Source: Saprospiraceae bacterium
GTDB taxonomy: Bacteria > Bacteroidota > Bacteroidia > Chitinophagales > Saprospiraceae
Direction of reading: 5' to 3'
DNA length: 64,000 bases
Assembly: GCA_020627705.1 (NCBI GenBank)
Contig: JAHDGJ010000002.1
Coordinates: 116,120 to 180,119 of the forward strand
The notes below the pieces were generated by a model. It was not told the DNA's origin, did not search any database, and was given only the letters and a program-made list of their open reading frames with translations. The number at the start of each line of letters is the position of its first letter. The first letter of the stretch is position 1. Positions 7,607 through 15,852 of the stretch are shown piece by piece. The position numbers were made by a program, and so were the translations under genes.

Positions 7607-8357
7607 TTTCAAAACTTTTGATTGAAAGGGTTTGGCCATTAAAAACCGCATAACTATTAAAACTTATCATATCACCCAAGTTTATGTATCTGCTCTTCTT
7701 GTTACTTAGTGTAACATCAAAAACGAGATGACGGTGTCCAAAAATGAAATAATCTATCGAATCATCCTCTTGGAGAAAATTTTCGCAAAATTGGTAAAGC
7801 CATTCCTTTTTTAAATTGGTATACACAGATTTCTTCACACCTAGTTTTCCATTTTTCTGAGATATTGCCCTCATCAACCGTATGGAAAGATTGGGATGCA
7901 GTCTGGCAAACAGCCATTTGTTAATTGGGTTCCTTAAGATGGATTTTAAAACCTTATACTTACGATCTCCAGGTCCTAATCCATCACCATGACTAAGAAA
8001 GAAACGTTTTTCATTGCTTTGAAGTATAAACTTGTCAGAATGTATAACGACACCTATTTCTTGGCTTAGATAAGCTTTCAACCACATATCATGGTTTCCA
8101 TGAAATAAATGAACATCTATTCCTGCGTCAACAAAAGCTGCGATTTTACCCAAAAAGCGTACGTGTCCTTTGGGTACTACTTCTTTAAATTCAAACCAAT
8201 AATCAAAACAATCACCTAGGATAAAGAGACTTTTGCAATCGTCTTGTATATGATTGAGCCATCGAATTATTTTTTTTTCTCTTTCCTGACTAGATTCGTT
8301 AAAATCATCAGTCCCTAAATGAAAATCAGAAACGAAGTATAGATTTTTACCGGGCAT
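7578..8357 (-). CDS. lpxH: UDP-2,3-diacylglucosamine hydrolase, LpxH-like
   Basis: Metallophosphoesterase that removes UMP from UDP-2,3-diacylglucosamine to give lipid X during lipid A synthesis, at the cytoplasmic face of the inner membrane. The 259 residues hold the full calcineurin-like metal set in order: SDFHLG near residue 10, GDCFDYWFE near 46, GNHDMW near 90, SHGDGLGPGD near 122, and FGHRH near 215. The GDCFDYWFE form is typical of LpxH rather than other phosphatases. Length is normal. It leads a minus-strand group with a lipoprotein gene overlapping its end. Some Bacteroidota have several LpxH-like paralogues, so the exact substrate is likely, not proven. Confidence 0.87.
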   Translation of the reverse strand: MPGKNLYFVSDFHLGTDDFNESSQEREKKIIRWLNHIQDDCKSLFILGDCFDYWFEFKEVVPKGHVRFLGKIAAFVDAGIDVHLFHGNHDMWLKAYLSQEIGVVIHSDKFILQSNEKRFFLSHGDGLGPGDRKYKVLKSILRNPINKWLFARLHPNLSIRLMRAISQKNGKLGVKKSVYTNLKKEWLYQFCENFLQEDDSIDYFIFGHRHLVFDVTLSNKKSRYINLGDMISFNSYAVFNGQTLSIKSFENENLEIITS

Positions 8358-8409
8358 AGCTCATGTAAAGATCAACAATATAGTCTATTCAAAAAAGTCC
8401 AATAAAAAA

Positions 8410-8430
8410 GGGCCTTCACTTCTGAGGCCC
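8410..8430 (-). terminator. Rho-independent terminator
   Basis: GGGCCT (8410-8415) pairs with AGGCCC (8425-8430), and on the minus strand the stem is followed by TTTTTTATT. This is a canonical terminator for transcripts from the rhomboid gene or from the structured region between it and this site. Confidence 0.85.
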
Positions 8431-8579
8431 TATACGTAATGCTGATCAAATACAATTGAAACAAGCTGTTTGCTCTATCAATCACCTTTAAGACTTCCTC
8501 AAAGGCGACCTAGATAACAGATCGTCTCTGTTTTAGTCTTTGTTTAACTAAGACGTTAGGAAAATTTTAAAATCGTAGA
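8431..8579 (-). ncRNA. Candidate structured RNA or long 3' UTR
   Basis: The 149 bases between the rhomboid stop and the terminator have no start-to-stop frame of interest but several short inverted repeats. These are AAACA/TGTTT (8459-8463, 8467-8471), CCTTT/AAAGG (8485-8489, 8501-8505), AACAGA/TCTGTT (8516-8521, 8527-8532), and the alternatives TTAGT/ACTAA (8533-8537, 8547-8551) or GTCTT/AAGAC (8536-8540, 8550-8554). Ending in a strong terminator on the minus strand, it may be a small RNA released from the rhomboid transcript. It matches no RNA family I can recognise by eye. Confidence 0.3.
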
Positions 8580-9254
8580 TCAGGCGTAACTATTTCGATT
8601 TTTATCGTGGATGCTTCGTTTCATGGGAATGCCTAATAATGCTCCGAAAACAAACCCTCCAATATGTGCCCACCAAGCCACTCCGCCTGATTGAGCAGAT
8701 TCCGGACCTAAAGAACCCAGCCCAGAAAATAAATTTTGAACAAACCAAATACCAAGAAAAATCAATGCCGTCATTTGAAACGGCTTGAAAAAAAGAAATC
8801 GGATTTTAATCTTTGATTTAGGAAACATGACAATGTAGGCCCCTAGTACTGCTGCAATGGCGCCACTTGCGCCAACAGTTGGCACTGTACTACTAGGGTA
8901 AAAAAGAATATGGATAGCACTTGCGACCAACCCACCCATAAGATAAAACAATACAAACCTTGCTGGTCCTATGACAGATTCTATGTTGTCTGCAAAAACC
9001 CACAGAAACAGCATGTTACCCACAATGTGTAAAAAACCAGCATGAAGAAAAATACTGGTAAGTAGTGTAAATAAATCTTCTCCATTCATGATCTCCAAAG
9101 GAATGGTTCCAAAATGAATCATGAAACGTTTGCAATCTGGAGTGGCCAAGGTCAATTGATAAAGGAACACTAAAACATTGGCAACCAAAAAAGCATAAGC
9201 AAAAATTGGTTTGTGCTGGCCTATGTTGGGATCATCTCCTACGGGGAAAAACAT
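8580..9254 (-). CDS. Rhomboid family intramembrane serine protease
   Basis: 224-residue inner-membrane protease that cuts transmembrane substrates. It has about six membrane helices. Landmark motifs are HAGFLHIVGNMLFLWVFAD (the HxxxN region), the catalytic serine in TVGASGAIAAVLGAYIVMFP, and the catalytic histidine in WWAHIGGFVFGALLG. The N-terminal line MFFPVGDDPNIGQHKPIFAY is characteristic of the Bacteroidota and related rhomboids that start with a short F-P-x-x-D-D segment. It is a single gene ended by the terminator at 8410-8430, with an unusually long structured trailer. Substrate unknown. Confidence 0.92.
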   Translation of the reverse strand: MFFPVGDDPNIGQHKPIFAYAFLVANVLVFLYQLTLATPDCKRFMIHFGTIPLEIMNGEDLFTLLTSIFLHAGFLHIVGNMLFLWVFADNIESVIGPARFVLFYLMGGLVASAIHILFYPSSTVPTVGASGAIAAVLGAYIVMFPKSKIKIRFLFFKPFQMTALIFLGIWFVQNLFSGLGSLGPESAQSGGVAWWAHIGGFVFGALLGIPMKRSIHDKNRNSYA

Positions 9255-9330
9255 GAAAACGTATTTTGACCGAAGGTACTAAATAAGGGCAGTCCTATTT
9301 TTAAAAAATACATAAAACGATACCTCAAAC

Positions 9331-9369
9331 AAAAAGACCCAAATGAATTGCTTCATTTAGGTCTTTTTA
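9331..9369 (-). terminator. Strong bidirectional hairpin after tRNA-Met
   Basis: AAAAAGACCcAAATGAA (9331-9347) pairs with TTCATTTaGGTCTTTTT (9352-9368) around a TTGC loop, with one internal mismatch. It lies directly after the tRNA on the minus strand and has T tracts in both directions. Confidence 0.85.
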
Positions 9370-9370
9370 G

Positions 9371-9444
9371 TAGCGTGAGGCGGGCTTGAACCGCCGACCT
9401 CGGGATTATGAATCACGCGCTCTAACCAGCTGAGCTACCACGCC
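9371..9444 (-). tRNA. tRNA-Met, anticodon CAT
   Basis: The minus strand folds as a 74-base cloverleaf without encoded CCA. The acceptor stem is GGCGTGG/TCACGCT with G-T wobbles at both ends. The D arm is GCTCAGCTGGTTAGAGC, and the T arm is GGCGG-TTCAAGC-CCGCC. The anticodon loop is TTCATAA, so the anticodon is CAT; the absence of initiator features (three G-C pairs, 1-72 mismatch) points to elongator Met, although a lysidine-modified Ile tRNA cannot be excluded. The anticodon stem CGTGA/TCCCG has a T-C mismatch at its third pair, which is odd. Confidence 0.92.
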
Positions 9445-9535
9445 GTTTTCCAAAGGAGTGCAAATATACTTGATTCAAAAAAGCTTAAGCAAGTTTTTTG
9501 GTAAAATTGAAGCATAAAATATAGATGCCCAAAAA

Positions 9536-10762
9536 CTAGTTTACTTTAAATTCTTTGGTCTTGGTTTGACTTTCAATATTCATGGTTGGGACCTCATTGA
9601 GCAGCTTTACTTTCCCATTAAAGCAATAGCTTTTATTTTCAAAAATTAGTTTGGGATCCCCATCAAAATGAATCAAATCCTTCTTTCTAATAAAAATGGA
9701 AAAAATTTGATTCGGAAATTTTTTATCCAAGTTCAGCCATAAGTGTCCTTTTCTACTGTAGCGAGTTGAAACAACATGTCCGCACACGGAAATTTTCTTA
9801 CCACTTTTGGCGAAACGACCAGCATTCTTGGAATTAAAATGATTTGCTGGCAGACTTGGAGCATAAATGGGTTCTTTGTTGCCCAAGCCCAATTCGGGAA
9901 ACCAGCGCTTTTTATTGAAGCTTTTTTCGAATGCGTCATTTTTAAGGTTTGAGAAAAAATTGAAACCAGTTTTTTCTTCCGCTTGATCAATACTTATGGC
10001 AAAATACGAAAGGTCCTCTCGTGCTTTTTCATTGGGTATTAAAAAAGCAATGCCTGCGTCGCCTATAGGATCATAGACCACTTTAATATATTCTTTGGGT
10101 ATGGATAAGCTGTTTATAGCTCGTTCCATTTTAGGGAGTGCATCAGTAAGCACTGGAAGTGTTACCACATGTAAAGCCGTATTTTGATTCATCACATAGT
10201 CTCTGAGATGTGCTTCTAATTCGGCCCAAATTTCTCTATTAAATTCGGGCAATTGTGGAGTCATGTTAGAATAAAAATAAGACTGACTTAATGCTTTGGA
10301 GGACCATCTAAAATCTGCACTTGGTGCAAGATGCCCTCTGTCGTAACCAAAGCCGTCATAGGTAAAACTGCTGTCCGCATTCATAGTTTTTAGGAAATAA
10401 TCCTTTTCTACGGAAGTCCCTGTCTTTACCTTTGGGTCAACCCTAAAATCGTTTGTTCTATAAGCCGTACCTGTTTTGATATCAGGCAAAATTATATGGC
10501 TGACCCATTTGGCTTGCTCGTGCTGCTCATCGTAAGAAAGTATCATGGCGGAATGCTCAATATAGTCGGTGCTTGGCAAGCCAATGCTTTTTAGGTCTTC
10601 AATGATCGTGCGTAATTTTTCTTGTTCAATTTCTTGTTCAATAACTTTTATCCTTTGCAGAAGTTCGTTTTTGCTTTGTTGAAGCTTAAGCAGTTTGTCC
10701 GAAGGTTGAGCCGCCCCATTCAACCAATAAAATAGAAAAGAAAAAATGAAAAAAATACGCAT
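9536..10762 (-). CDS. Secreted DNA/RNA non-specific endonuclease
   Basis: 408-residue NUC1-type nuclease (beta-beta-alpha metal fold). A signal peptide (MRIFFIFSFLFYWLNGAAQP) is followed by a short coiled coil at about 22-55 (KLLKLQQSKNELLQRIKVIE). The catalytic motif is YDRGHLAPSADFRW near residue 140, where the His is the general base, with the metal-binding Asn in SNMTPQLPEFNREIW. The C-terminal 100 residues (KKISVCGHVVSTRYSRKGHL to KEFKVN) look like an OB-fold module, an extra domain beyond the nuclease core. It likely degrades external nucleic acid for nutrients. A TAGTTTTG element lies at 10774-10767, close to the ATG. Confidence 0.88.
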   Translation of the reverse strand: MRIFFIFSFLFYWLNGAAQPSDKLLKLQQSKNELLQRIKVIEQEIEQEKLRTIIEDLKSIGLPSTDYIEHSAMILSYDEQHEQAKWVSHIILPDIKTGTAYRTNDFRVDPKVKTGTSVEKDYFLKTMNADSSFTYDGFGYDRGHLAPSADFRWSSKALSQSYFYSNMTPQLPEFNREIWAELEAHLRDYVMNQNTALHVVTLPVLTDALPKMERAINSLSIPKEYIKVVYDPIGDAGIAFLIPNEKAREDLSYFAISIDQAEEKTGFNFFSNLKNDAFEKSFNKKRWFPELGLGNKEPIYAPSLPANHFNSKNAGRFAKSGKKISVCGHVVSTRYSRKGHLWLNLDKKFPNQIFSIFIRKKDLIHFDGDPKLIFENKSYCFNGKVKLLNEVPTMNIESQTKTKEFKVN

Positions 10763-10821
10763 GGTACAAAACTAACACCTTAATCATTTATAAATGGTTA
10801 AGGATATCCATACGCTTTGGT

Positions 10822-12303
10822 TTAGATTCTTTTGACTCGATCTAAACCTGATTTGGCTTTTTGGTGAAGGGAGTTTTTATAATCAGAAGGTTGCATGTCC
10901 AAACATCTTTCGAAATATCGAATGGCTTGTCTTTTGTTTTTCTGACCCTCAAAGATTAATGCAATTTGCAAAGCAGAATTGCATGCATAATACAATTCGC
11001 TATTTTCGCCTTTTTGAATGACCAAGTTGTAATAATTTATGGCATCAAAGCTATTTCCGAGTGCTTGGGTCACCCGGCCAAGTCTGTAATAATATTCGAT
11101 TTCGTGGTGATTCGAATTGCTAAAAAGATGCGCATTTTCGATCAATATTCTATACGCTGATTGCAGGTATCCGCCATCATATTGAAGTCTGGCTTTGAGA
11201 AGGATAGGGTGGGGTATATTTTTTCTCTTGGCTTCTTTTTGCGCCTGTTTGTCTCCATCAATCAATTCTTCTCCTTCTTTCTGAGCTTGACGCATGTAGA
11301 ATTTGTAACGAGGAACATTGTTGTTGTTTACTACCAACTCATACCAAGCAAGTTTTTGATACGCTTCTTTGATATAGTGTTGACCTTCAAAATTGTTGAG
11401 GAAGTTTTTGAAATGAATGTTTGCCTCGGGATCCAATTGATTGAGTTTTGCTTTGCCTAGAACAAATTCTAAGTAATGAAAAGTAGAATATTCGTTTCCT
11501 TGCGGTCTGTTTTCTAACAGTTCGATAGCGTAGTCATTTTCACCGAGTTTCATTGCCATGGTGGACATAAGGAAGCAGGCTAATGGATTAGCTACTGGGT
11601 CCATCTCGCTTTCGTTTAGGTACTTCCAAGCTTTGTCCTTTTCGTTGTTTTGGTGAAAAAGAATATACGAGTAGATAGCAATGGCTTCTTTTCTGTACAA
11701 AAAGTCATGCTTTTCGCTGTAGCTAATAACCTCTTCAATTTCTTCAGTACCCAGAGCGATTGATCCTTTGATGTTAAATAGTTTACGGACCAATCCAGGA
11801 ATAGATTCTACTAGTACATGAATGGCACTTAAACTTTTCTTATTGGCGATAAATTCAGGAAACCTTTCTTGATTTAAGGTAAGTAGCTTGTAGGCGTTAT
11901 ACGACTCTGAGGCTGCTTTTAATACTTGATCAAATTTGGCTCGAACCAAAGCCCATTGAAGATTTATCTCTGCTTGAACAAATAAATAATATGGCGAATT
12001 AGGATCTCCTTCTTTTTCGATTTTTCGGAGTCGGATTTTTTTGTTCTTTTCTAGTCTCTTAAACTCATCTTTTTCTTCATTTAAAAAGACGGTAAAAAAG
12101 TCCACATAATTTTCTAGATGCAACACCAAAAGGTTGTTGGGTTCTTCCTTCTTGATTTTAGCAATTTGATCTTTTGCTAGTTCCAGTTTGAGGTGTACAA
12201 TGTTGTCATAGGCAGCTCTTATTCCTTGGGTTTCTTTAAAATATCCTTGCCCAAAAACACAAGAGTGAAAAATGCAAAAAACTATGATGACTAGAGATCT
12301 CAC
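10822..12303 (-). CDS. Secreted tetratricopeptide-repeat protein
   Basis: 493 residues from a GTG at 12303, which gives a proper signal peptide (VRSLVIIVFCIFHSCVFGQ). A longer frame to a GTG at 12369 exists, but its first codons lie inside the preceding gene's terminator hairpin, so I reject it. The mature protein is helical throughout, with TPR-like pairs, for example PLACFLMSTMAMKLGENDYA, EIEYYYRLGRVTQALGNSFD, and the last LQIALIFEGQKNKRQAIRYF with ERCLDMQPSDY. No catalytic motif is seen. Such proteins usually act as periplasmic scaffolds. Partner unknown; no co-directional gene is close enough to suggest one. Confidence 0.8.
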   Translation of the reverse strand: MRSLVIIVFCIFHSCVFGQGYFKETQGIRAAYDNIVHLKLELAKDQIAKIKKEEPNNLLVLHLENYVDFFTVFLNEEKDEFKRLEKNKKIRLRKIEKEGDPNSPYYLFVQAEINLQWALVRAKFDQVLKAASESYNAYKLLTLNQERFPEFIANKKSLSAIHVLVESIPGLVRKLFNIKGSIALGTEEIEEVISYSEKHDFLYRKEAIAIYSYILFHQNNEKDKAWKYLNESEMDPVANPLACFLMSTMAMKLGENDYAIELLENRPQGNEYSTFHYLEFVLGKAKLNQLDPEANIHFKNFLNNFEGQHYIKEAYQKLAWYELVVNNNNVPRYKFYMRQAQKEGEELIDGDKQAQKEAKRKNIPHPILLKARLQYDGGYLQSAYRILIENAHLFSNSNHHEIEYYYRLGRVTQALGNSFDAINYYNLVIQKGENSELYYACNSALQIALIFEGQKNKRQAIRYFERCLDMQPSDYKNSLHQKAKSGLDRVKRI

Positions 12304-12338
12304 TTCAAATAAACGGATTAGACGATGATTTAGTGAAC

Positions 12339-12377
12339 AAAAAAGCCGTGAGAAATATGACAATCGCACGGCTTTTT
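12339..12377 (-). terminator. Rho-independent terminator of the nif3/zinc-ribbon unit
   Basis: AAAAAGCCGTG (12340-12350) pairs with CACGGCTTTTT (12367-12377). On the minus strand the T tract follows the stem, ending the transcript that carries the zinc-ribbon gene. Confidence 0.88.
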
Positions 12378-12399
12378 CAATATCAGAAGGGATAAAAAC

Positions 12400-13155
12400 C
12401 TATGCCTCCACTACTTCTTTTCCAGCAATTATATCATCGACTAGAATTCGGCTGCAATGTTCGCATGAAAGTATTGTCTTTCTTTGACCAATTTCAATTC
12501 TTAATTGAGGAGGAATTCTGTTGAAACAACCACCACAAGCATCTCTTTCCACCGTAACGACAGCTAATCCATTTCTGTAACTTGATCGAAGTCTGTCATA
12601 CGCTCTTAGCAATCGTGGTTCAATATTTTCTTTGAGTTTTCCAGCTTCCTTGTTGAGTTTCTTTTCTTCTTTTTCAGTTTTAGCGATAATCTTATCCAAC
12701 TCCACTTTCTTCTCTTCAAGGTTCGCCATTCTTTCTTTGACTCTTTTCTTACTGGCAGAAAGCGCCTCTTTTTTGATGCCTACTTGACCTTCAGCTTCAT
12801 TAATCTTTTTGTTAGAAAGCTCAATTTCGAGTTTTTGCATTTCTACTTCCTTGGATAATGCAGTAAACTCTCTGTTGTTTTTTACATTGTCCATTTGCTT
12901 TTCATACTTCTTGATTAAAGCCTCGGAGTCCTTAATGTTACCGTTGTGAAGATTGACTTCGGTATCTACATTTTTAATGCTTTCCTTTAATTTGTCGATT
13001 CGCTTGTTTAAACCTTCAATCTCATCTTCCAAATCACTTACTTCGATTGGTAATTCACCCTTCAAAACTGATAACTCATCAACTTTAGAATCAATTTTTT
13101 GTAGTTCAAACAATTGGGTCAACTTATCCTTTACACTTAGTTCGTTTTTAGCCAT
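12400..13155 (-). CDS. Coiled-coil protein with C4 zinc ribbon
   Basis: 251-residue cytoplasmic protein. Residues 1-185 form a long antiparallel coiled coil (KDKLTQLFELQKIDSKVDEL onwards), then comes a C4-type zinc ribbon with paired cysteines, ACGGCFNRIPPQ and SCEHCSRILVDD. This is the CT398/CdsZ-like family, found next to nif3 in many genomes, and here it follows nif3 by 12 bases in the same unit. Proposed roles in the literature involve ribosome or RNA binding, and in chlamydiae a link to secretion and sigma factors; the role here is not shown by the sequence. Length is typical. Confidence 0.88.
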   Translation of the reverse strand: MAKNELSVKDKLTQLFELQKIDSKVDELSVLKGELPIEVSDLEDEIEGLNKRIDKLKESIKNVDTEVNLHNGNIKDSEALIKKYEKQMDNVKNNREFTALSKEVEMQKLEIELSNKKINEAEGQVGIKKEALSASKKRVKERMANLEEKKVELDKIIAKTEKEEKKLNKEAGKLKENIEPRLLRAYDRLRSSYRNGLAVVTVERDACGGCFNRIPPQLRIEIGQRKTILSCEHCSRILVDDIIAGKEVVEA

Positions 13156-13167
13156 TTTTAACTTTGT

Positions 13168-13956
13168 TTAAAAGTATTTTATTGGATTGGTATCCATTCT
13201 CGTCGAATGGGCTGCAAAAGTACTAAAATTCTCATTTATAAGCTGTTGCAGCAGCTCAATGGTAAACTGTTCACTTTCATAATGTCCGATATCAGCAATA
13301 AGTATTTGGTTATTGGCATCAAAGAATTCGTGATATTTAAAATCTGCACTTACAAAAACGTCTGCTCCTTGCCTTAGTGCTGACGAGAGAAGAAACCTTC
13401 CAGAACCACCACAAAGAGCGATGAACTCTATTTTTTTACCCAAAAATTGGGTATGCCGTATGGTATTGATTTTCATCCGTTCTTTAAGGAAAATCAAGAA
13501 CTCTTTCTCTGCCATTGTTGATGGAAGTCTGCCGATAATTCCAGCACCGATAGTTGGAATTTCTGGGTTTTTGGGTTGGAGTATCTTACAATTTGTGAGG
13601 CCCAATCTATCCGCGATTTTTTGATTTACACCGTGATCCAAGACATTGTCAAGGTTTGTGTGAATCGCATAAATTGCAATATTGTGTTTGATTGCTTTTA
13701 TTACCGTGCGCTCTATGTAGTTTTTTCCGTTTAGTTTTTTTAAGCCACTAAAAACAATGGGGTGGTGTGCAACTACCACGTTGCAACTTCGTTGGATCGC
13801 TTCATCAATGACGGCTTCTGTAGAGTCAAGGCAGCAAAGGACTCCGGTAATTTCGAGCATAGGATTGCCCACAATTAATCCAGCATTATCATAGGCCTCT
13901 TGAAGATGCAAAGGTGCTATGCCCTCTAAATATGTAATAAGCGCTTGAAGCTTCAA
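13168..13956 (-). CDS. Nif3-like dinuclear metal centre protein
   Basis: 262-residue Nif3/YbgI family protein, a hexamer-forming protein with a two-metal site; some members have been reported as GTP cyclohydrolase type 2, but the physiological role is unsettled. Family motifs are clear: PLHLQEAYDNAGLIVGNP, CCLDSTEAVIDEAI, NVVVAHHPIVFSGLKK, IAIYAIHTNLDNV, ALCGGSGRFLLSSALRQGAD, and HYESEQFTIELL near the end. Only TTG (13956) is available as start, three bases after the preceding stop. The protein is the short form, without the roughly 100-residue insert that makes many Bacteroidota homologues about 365 residues long. Confidence 0.92.
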   Translation of the reverse strand: MKLQALITYLEGIAPLHLQEAYDNAGLIVGNPMLEITGVLCCLDSTEAVIDEAIQRSCNVVVAHHPIVFSGLKKLNGKNYIERTVIKAIKHNIAIYAIHTNLDNVLDHGVNQKIADRLGLTNCKILQPKNPEIPTIGAGIIGRLPSTMAEKEFLIFLKERMKINTIRHTQFLGKKIEFIALCGGSGRFLLSSALRQGADVFVSADFKYHEFFDANNQILIADIGHYESEQFTIELLQQLINENFSTFAAHSTRMDTNPIKYF

Positions 13957-13959
13957 GAT

Positions 13960-14406
13960 TTAGTTTTTTAGTTTATTGATTAGCTGAGTACTCGAGTTAC
14001 CCTTTAAATAGGGGACTATTTTGACCTCTCCTCCATAAGATTTTACAAGTTCCGCACCAATTATTTCGGAGGGCTTGTAATCTCCCCCTTTGACCAAAAC
14101 ATGAGGTTTTATTTTTTCTATTAATTGAAAAGGAGTTTCTTCCGAAAAAAGAATGACAAAGTCTACGTCTTCTAGGGCCTGTAGGATAAGCATCCTTGTT
14201 TTTTCATCTTTAATTGGACGATCGGTACCTTTTAATTTAGAAATTGAGGAATCCGTATTTAACCCCACCACGAGTACATCTCCAAATGATTTTGCTTCTC
14301 TCAAACAAATAATGTGACCTTGATGTAGAATATCAAAACAACCATTTGTAAAAACGACTTTTTTTCCTTCTTTTTTTACTGCTTCAATGGATTTAAGCAA
14401 TTTCAT
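13960..14406 (-). CDS. rfaE2: RfaE2-like nucleotidyltransferase
   Basis: 148-residue cytidylyltransferase-fold enzyme. The nucleotide-binding motif FTNGCFDILHQGHI is near residue 20, with HxGH-type histidines, and the second motif is NTDSSISKLKGTDRPI. It resembles the C-terminal domain of HldE (D-glycero-beta-D-manno-heptose-1-phosphate adenylyltransferase). A stand-alone domain of this kind is common in Bacteroidota. The 14-base overlap with the flippase-like gene ahead suggests one unit and an envelope-sugar role. The activated sugar cannot be settled from sequence alone. Confidence 0.85.
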   Translation of the reverse strand: MKLLKSIEAVKKEGKKVVFTNGCFDILHQGHIICLREAKSFGDVLVVGLNTDSSISKLKGTDRPIKDEKTRMLILQALEDVDFVILFSEETPFQLIEKIKPHVLVKGGDYKPSEIIGAELVKSYGGEVKIVPYLKGNSSTQLINKLKN

Positions 14407-15445
14407 TTTTCGAGGCCTTTCTATTTAACCAAGGTAATAGAATCAATGATAGGATTCCAAAAGTAACGTTGCAAATAATTTGAATGGTAACGTAGGCAAT
14501 CATTGCAAAAGAGAAACCAAAAGGAATTCGCTCTATGCCGTATAACTGAAGACTCTCTTGTACTAAAAAATGATAAGAGCCCATTCCACCAGGCGATGGG
14601 AATACAATTCCAATTGCCCCAAAGACAAAACTAACAAGTCCTGCGCCTGGACCTAGCATAGAGGTCGGTTCGTACGAAAAGAAACAAACAAAATTCATCA
14701 AATAATACAACAACCAAATGGCCACAGTGTGAAAGATAAATTCCCACATTCGGTTTACCTTTTTAAGCGACAACAAACCTTCAGAGAATCCTTGAATAAT
14801 TTTGGAAATTTTTTGCCCTAAGGCTCCTGAGAATAAACTTTTTCGTTTCCAATAAATTAGAGTTCCGATGAGAACAGCACTGATGCCTAATCCAAAAAGT
14901 ATTTGCTTGTTGTCTTGAAGTTTTCTGCCTAAGGCAAAGTTTTCATTTAGGTAATCATAAAAAATATGAAATTCGAAAAGGAAGGTGAGACCAATACAAA
15001 TTAAAAGACATAACACATCTAGAATTCGATCTTGCACTACAGTGCCCATTACTTTCTCCACGGGTATATTTTCATACTTGCCCAAAGTACCAGCACGTAC
15101 AAATTCTCCGGATCGAGGAATTCCCAAGTTGATAAAATAACCCAGCATCACACTCCAGAAAACATTCCAATATCTGGGTGAATATTCCATAGAGTGCAAC
15201 ATCATTTGCCAGCGTCTTGCCCGAGATAGATTACTGAGCATAAATAAAGCCATGACCAACAATAGCCAAGAGAGCTTTGCTGATTTAATGGCATTTATAA
15301 CCTCATCAAACAACGAACAAGCACTTTCTTCAATTCCTTTTTGAAGACACTCCTCCAAATAGGCTGCTTGGTTGCTTCTATACACAAGAAATAGGACTAT
15401 GAGACCTATCGATAAAAAGAATAAAAACTTGAAAAAATTTTTGAT
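14393..15445 (-). CDS. Lysylphosphatidylglycerol synthase/flippase-like membrane protein (UPF0104)
   Basis: Integral inner-membrane protein of the UPF0104 / flippase-like family with about eight helices. Typical segments are LSNLSRARRWQMMLHSM, YFINLGIPRSGEFVRAGTLG, and IVFPSPGGMGSYHFLVQESL. Family members move lipids or lipid-linked material across the membrane. The start is a puzzle: the only conventional codon is a GTG at 15385, but that cuts through the first membrane helix. In-frame codons upstream still encode a good helix, KNFFKFLFFLSIGLIVLFL, as far as an ATC codon at 15445, four bases after the panD stop. I annotate to the ATC because homologues begin this way; this could be a rare start codon or a mutated ATG. 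Confidence 0.75.
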   Translation of the reverse strand: MKNFFKFLFFLSIGLIVLFLVYRSNQAAYLEECLQKGIEESACSLFDEVINAIKSAKLSWLLLVMALFMLSNLSRARRWQMMLHSMEYSPRYWNVFWSVMLGYFINLGIPRSGEFVRAGTLGKYENIPVEKVMGTVVQDRILDVLCLLICIGLTFLFEFHIFYDYLNENFALGRKLQDNKQILFGLGISAVLIGTLIYWKRKSLFSGALGQKISKIIQGFSEGLLSLKKVNRMWEFIFHTVAIWLLYYLMNFVCFFSYEPTSMLGPGAGLVSFVFGAIGIVFPSPGGMGSYHFLVQESLQLYGIERIPFGFSFAMIAYVTIQIICNVTFGILSLILLPWLNRKASKNEIA

Positions 15446-15449
15446 ACGA

Positions 15450-15797
15450 CTAGCTTAACTTATTGTTGTCATCTGGGAAAATGGCAATCGGTTTATGTGC
15501 TTTAGCCTCTTCTGGGGTCATAAGGGCGTATGAAATAATGATTACAATATCACCAACTTCAACTTTTCTTGCTGCAGCACCGTTTAGGCAAATCACTCCT
15601 GAACCTCTTTCACCAGGGATAGCGTAGGTCTCGAATCGCTCTCCATTATTATTGTTTACAATTTGAACACGTTCTCCTTCGTAAATATTCGAGGCATCCA
15701 TAAGATCAAGGTCAATGGTTATTGACCCCACGTAGTTTAGATTAGCTTCCGTCACTACTGCTCTGTGAATTTTAGATTTGTGTATTTGTATTAACAT
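15450..15797 (-). CDS. panD: Aspartate 1-decarboxylase
   Basis: Pyruvoyl-dependent enzyme making beta-alanine from aspartate for pantothenate and CoA. The 115-residue proenzyme shows the family signature: [20 protein letters not shown], then the self-cleavage site in [15 protein letters not shown] (Gly-Ser, which becomes the pyruvoyl group), the conserved [10 protein letters not shown], and [20 protein letters not shown]. Length is normal. It lies just after panC on the same strand (55 bases apart), so the two enzymes that make and use beta-alanine are made together. Confidence 0.97.
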   Translation of the reverse strand: MLIQIHKSKIHRAVVTEANLNYVGSITIDLDLMDASNIYEGERVQIVNNNNGERFETYAIPGERGSGVICLNGAAARKVEVGDIVIIISYALMTPEEAKAHKPIAIFPDDNNKLS

Positions 15798-15852
15798 AGT
15801 GCAAAGTTAAGCGTTAATGCATTTTATAAATGCATATTCTGCATCAATAGGT

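Noticed and set aside
12304..12369. Longer N-terminus for the TPR protein from GTG at 12369
   Set aside because: The codons fall in the terminator hairpin of the preceding gene and precede a proper signal peptide.
14393..14406. Overlap of rfaE2-like and flippase-like genes as a frameshift
   Set aside because: A 14-base overlap of two complete, recognisable proteins is normal operon packing.
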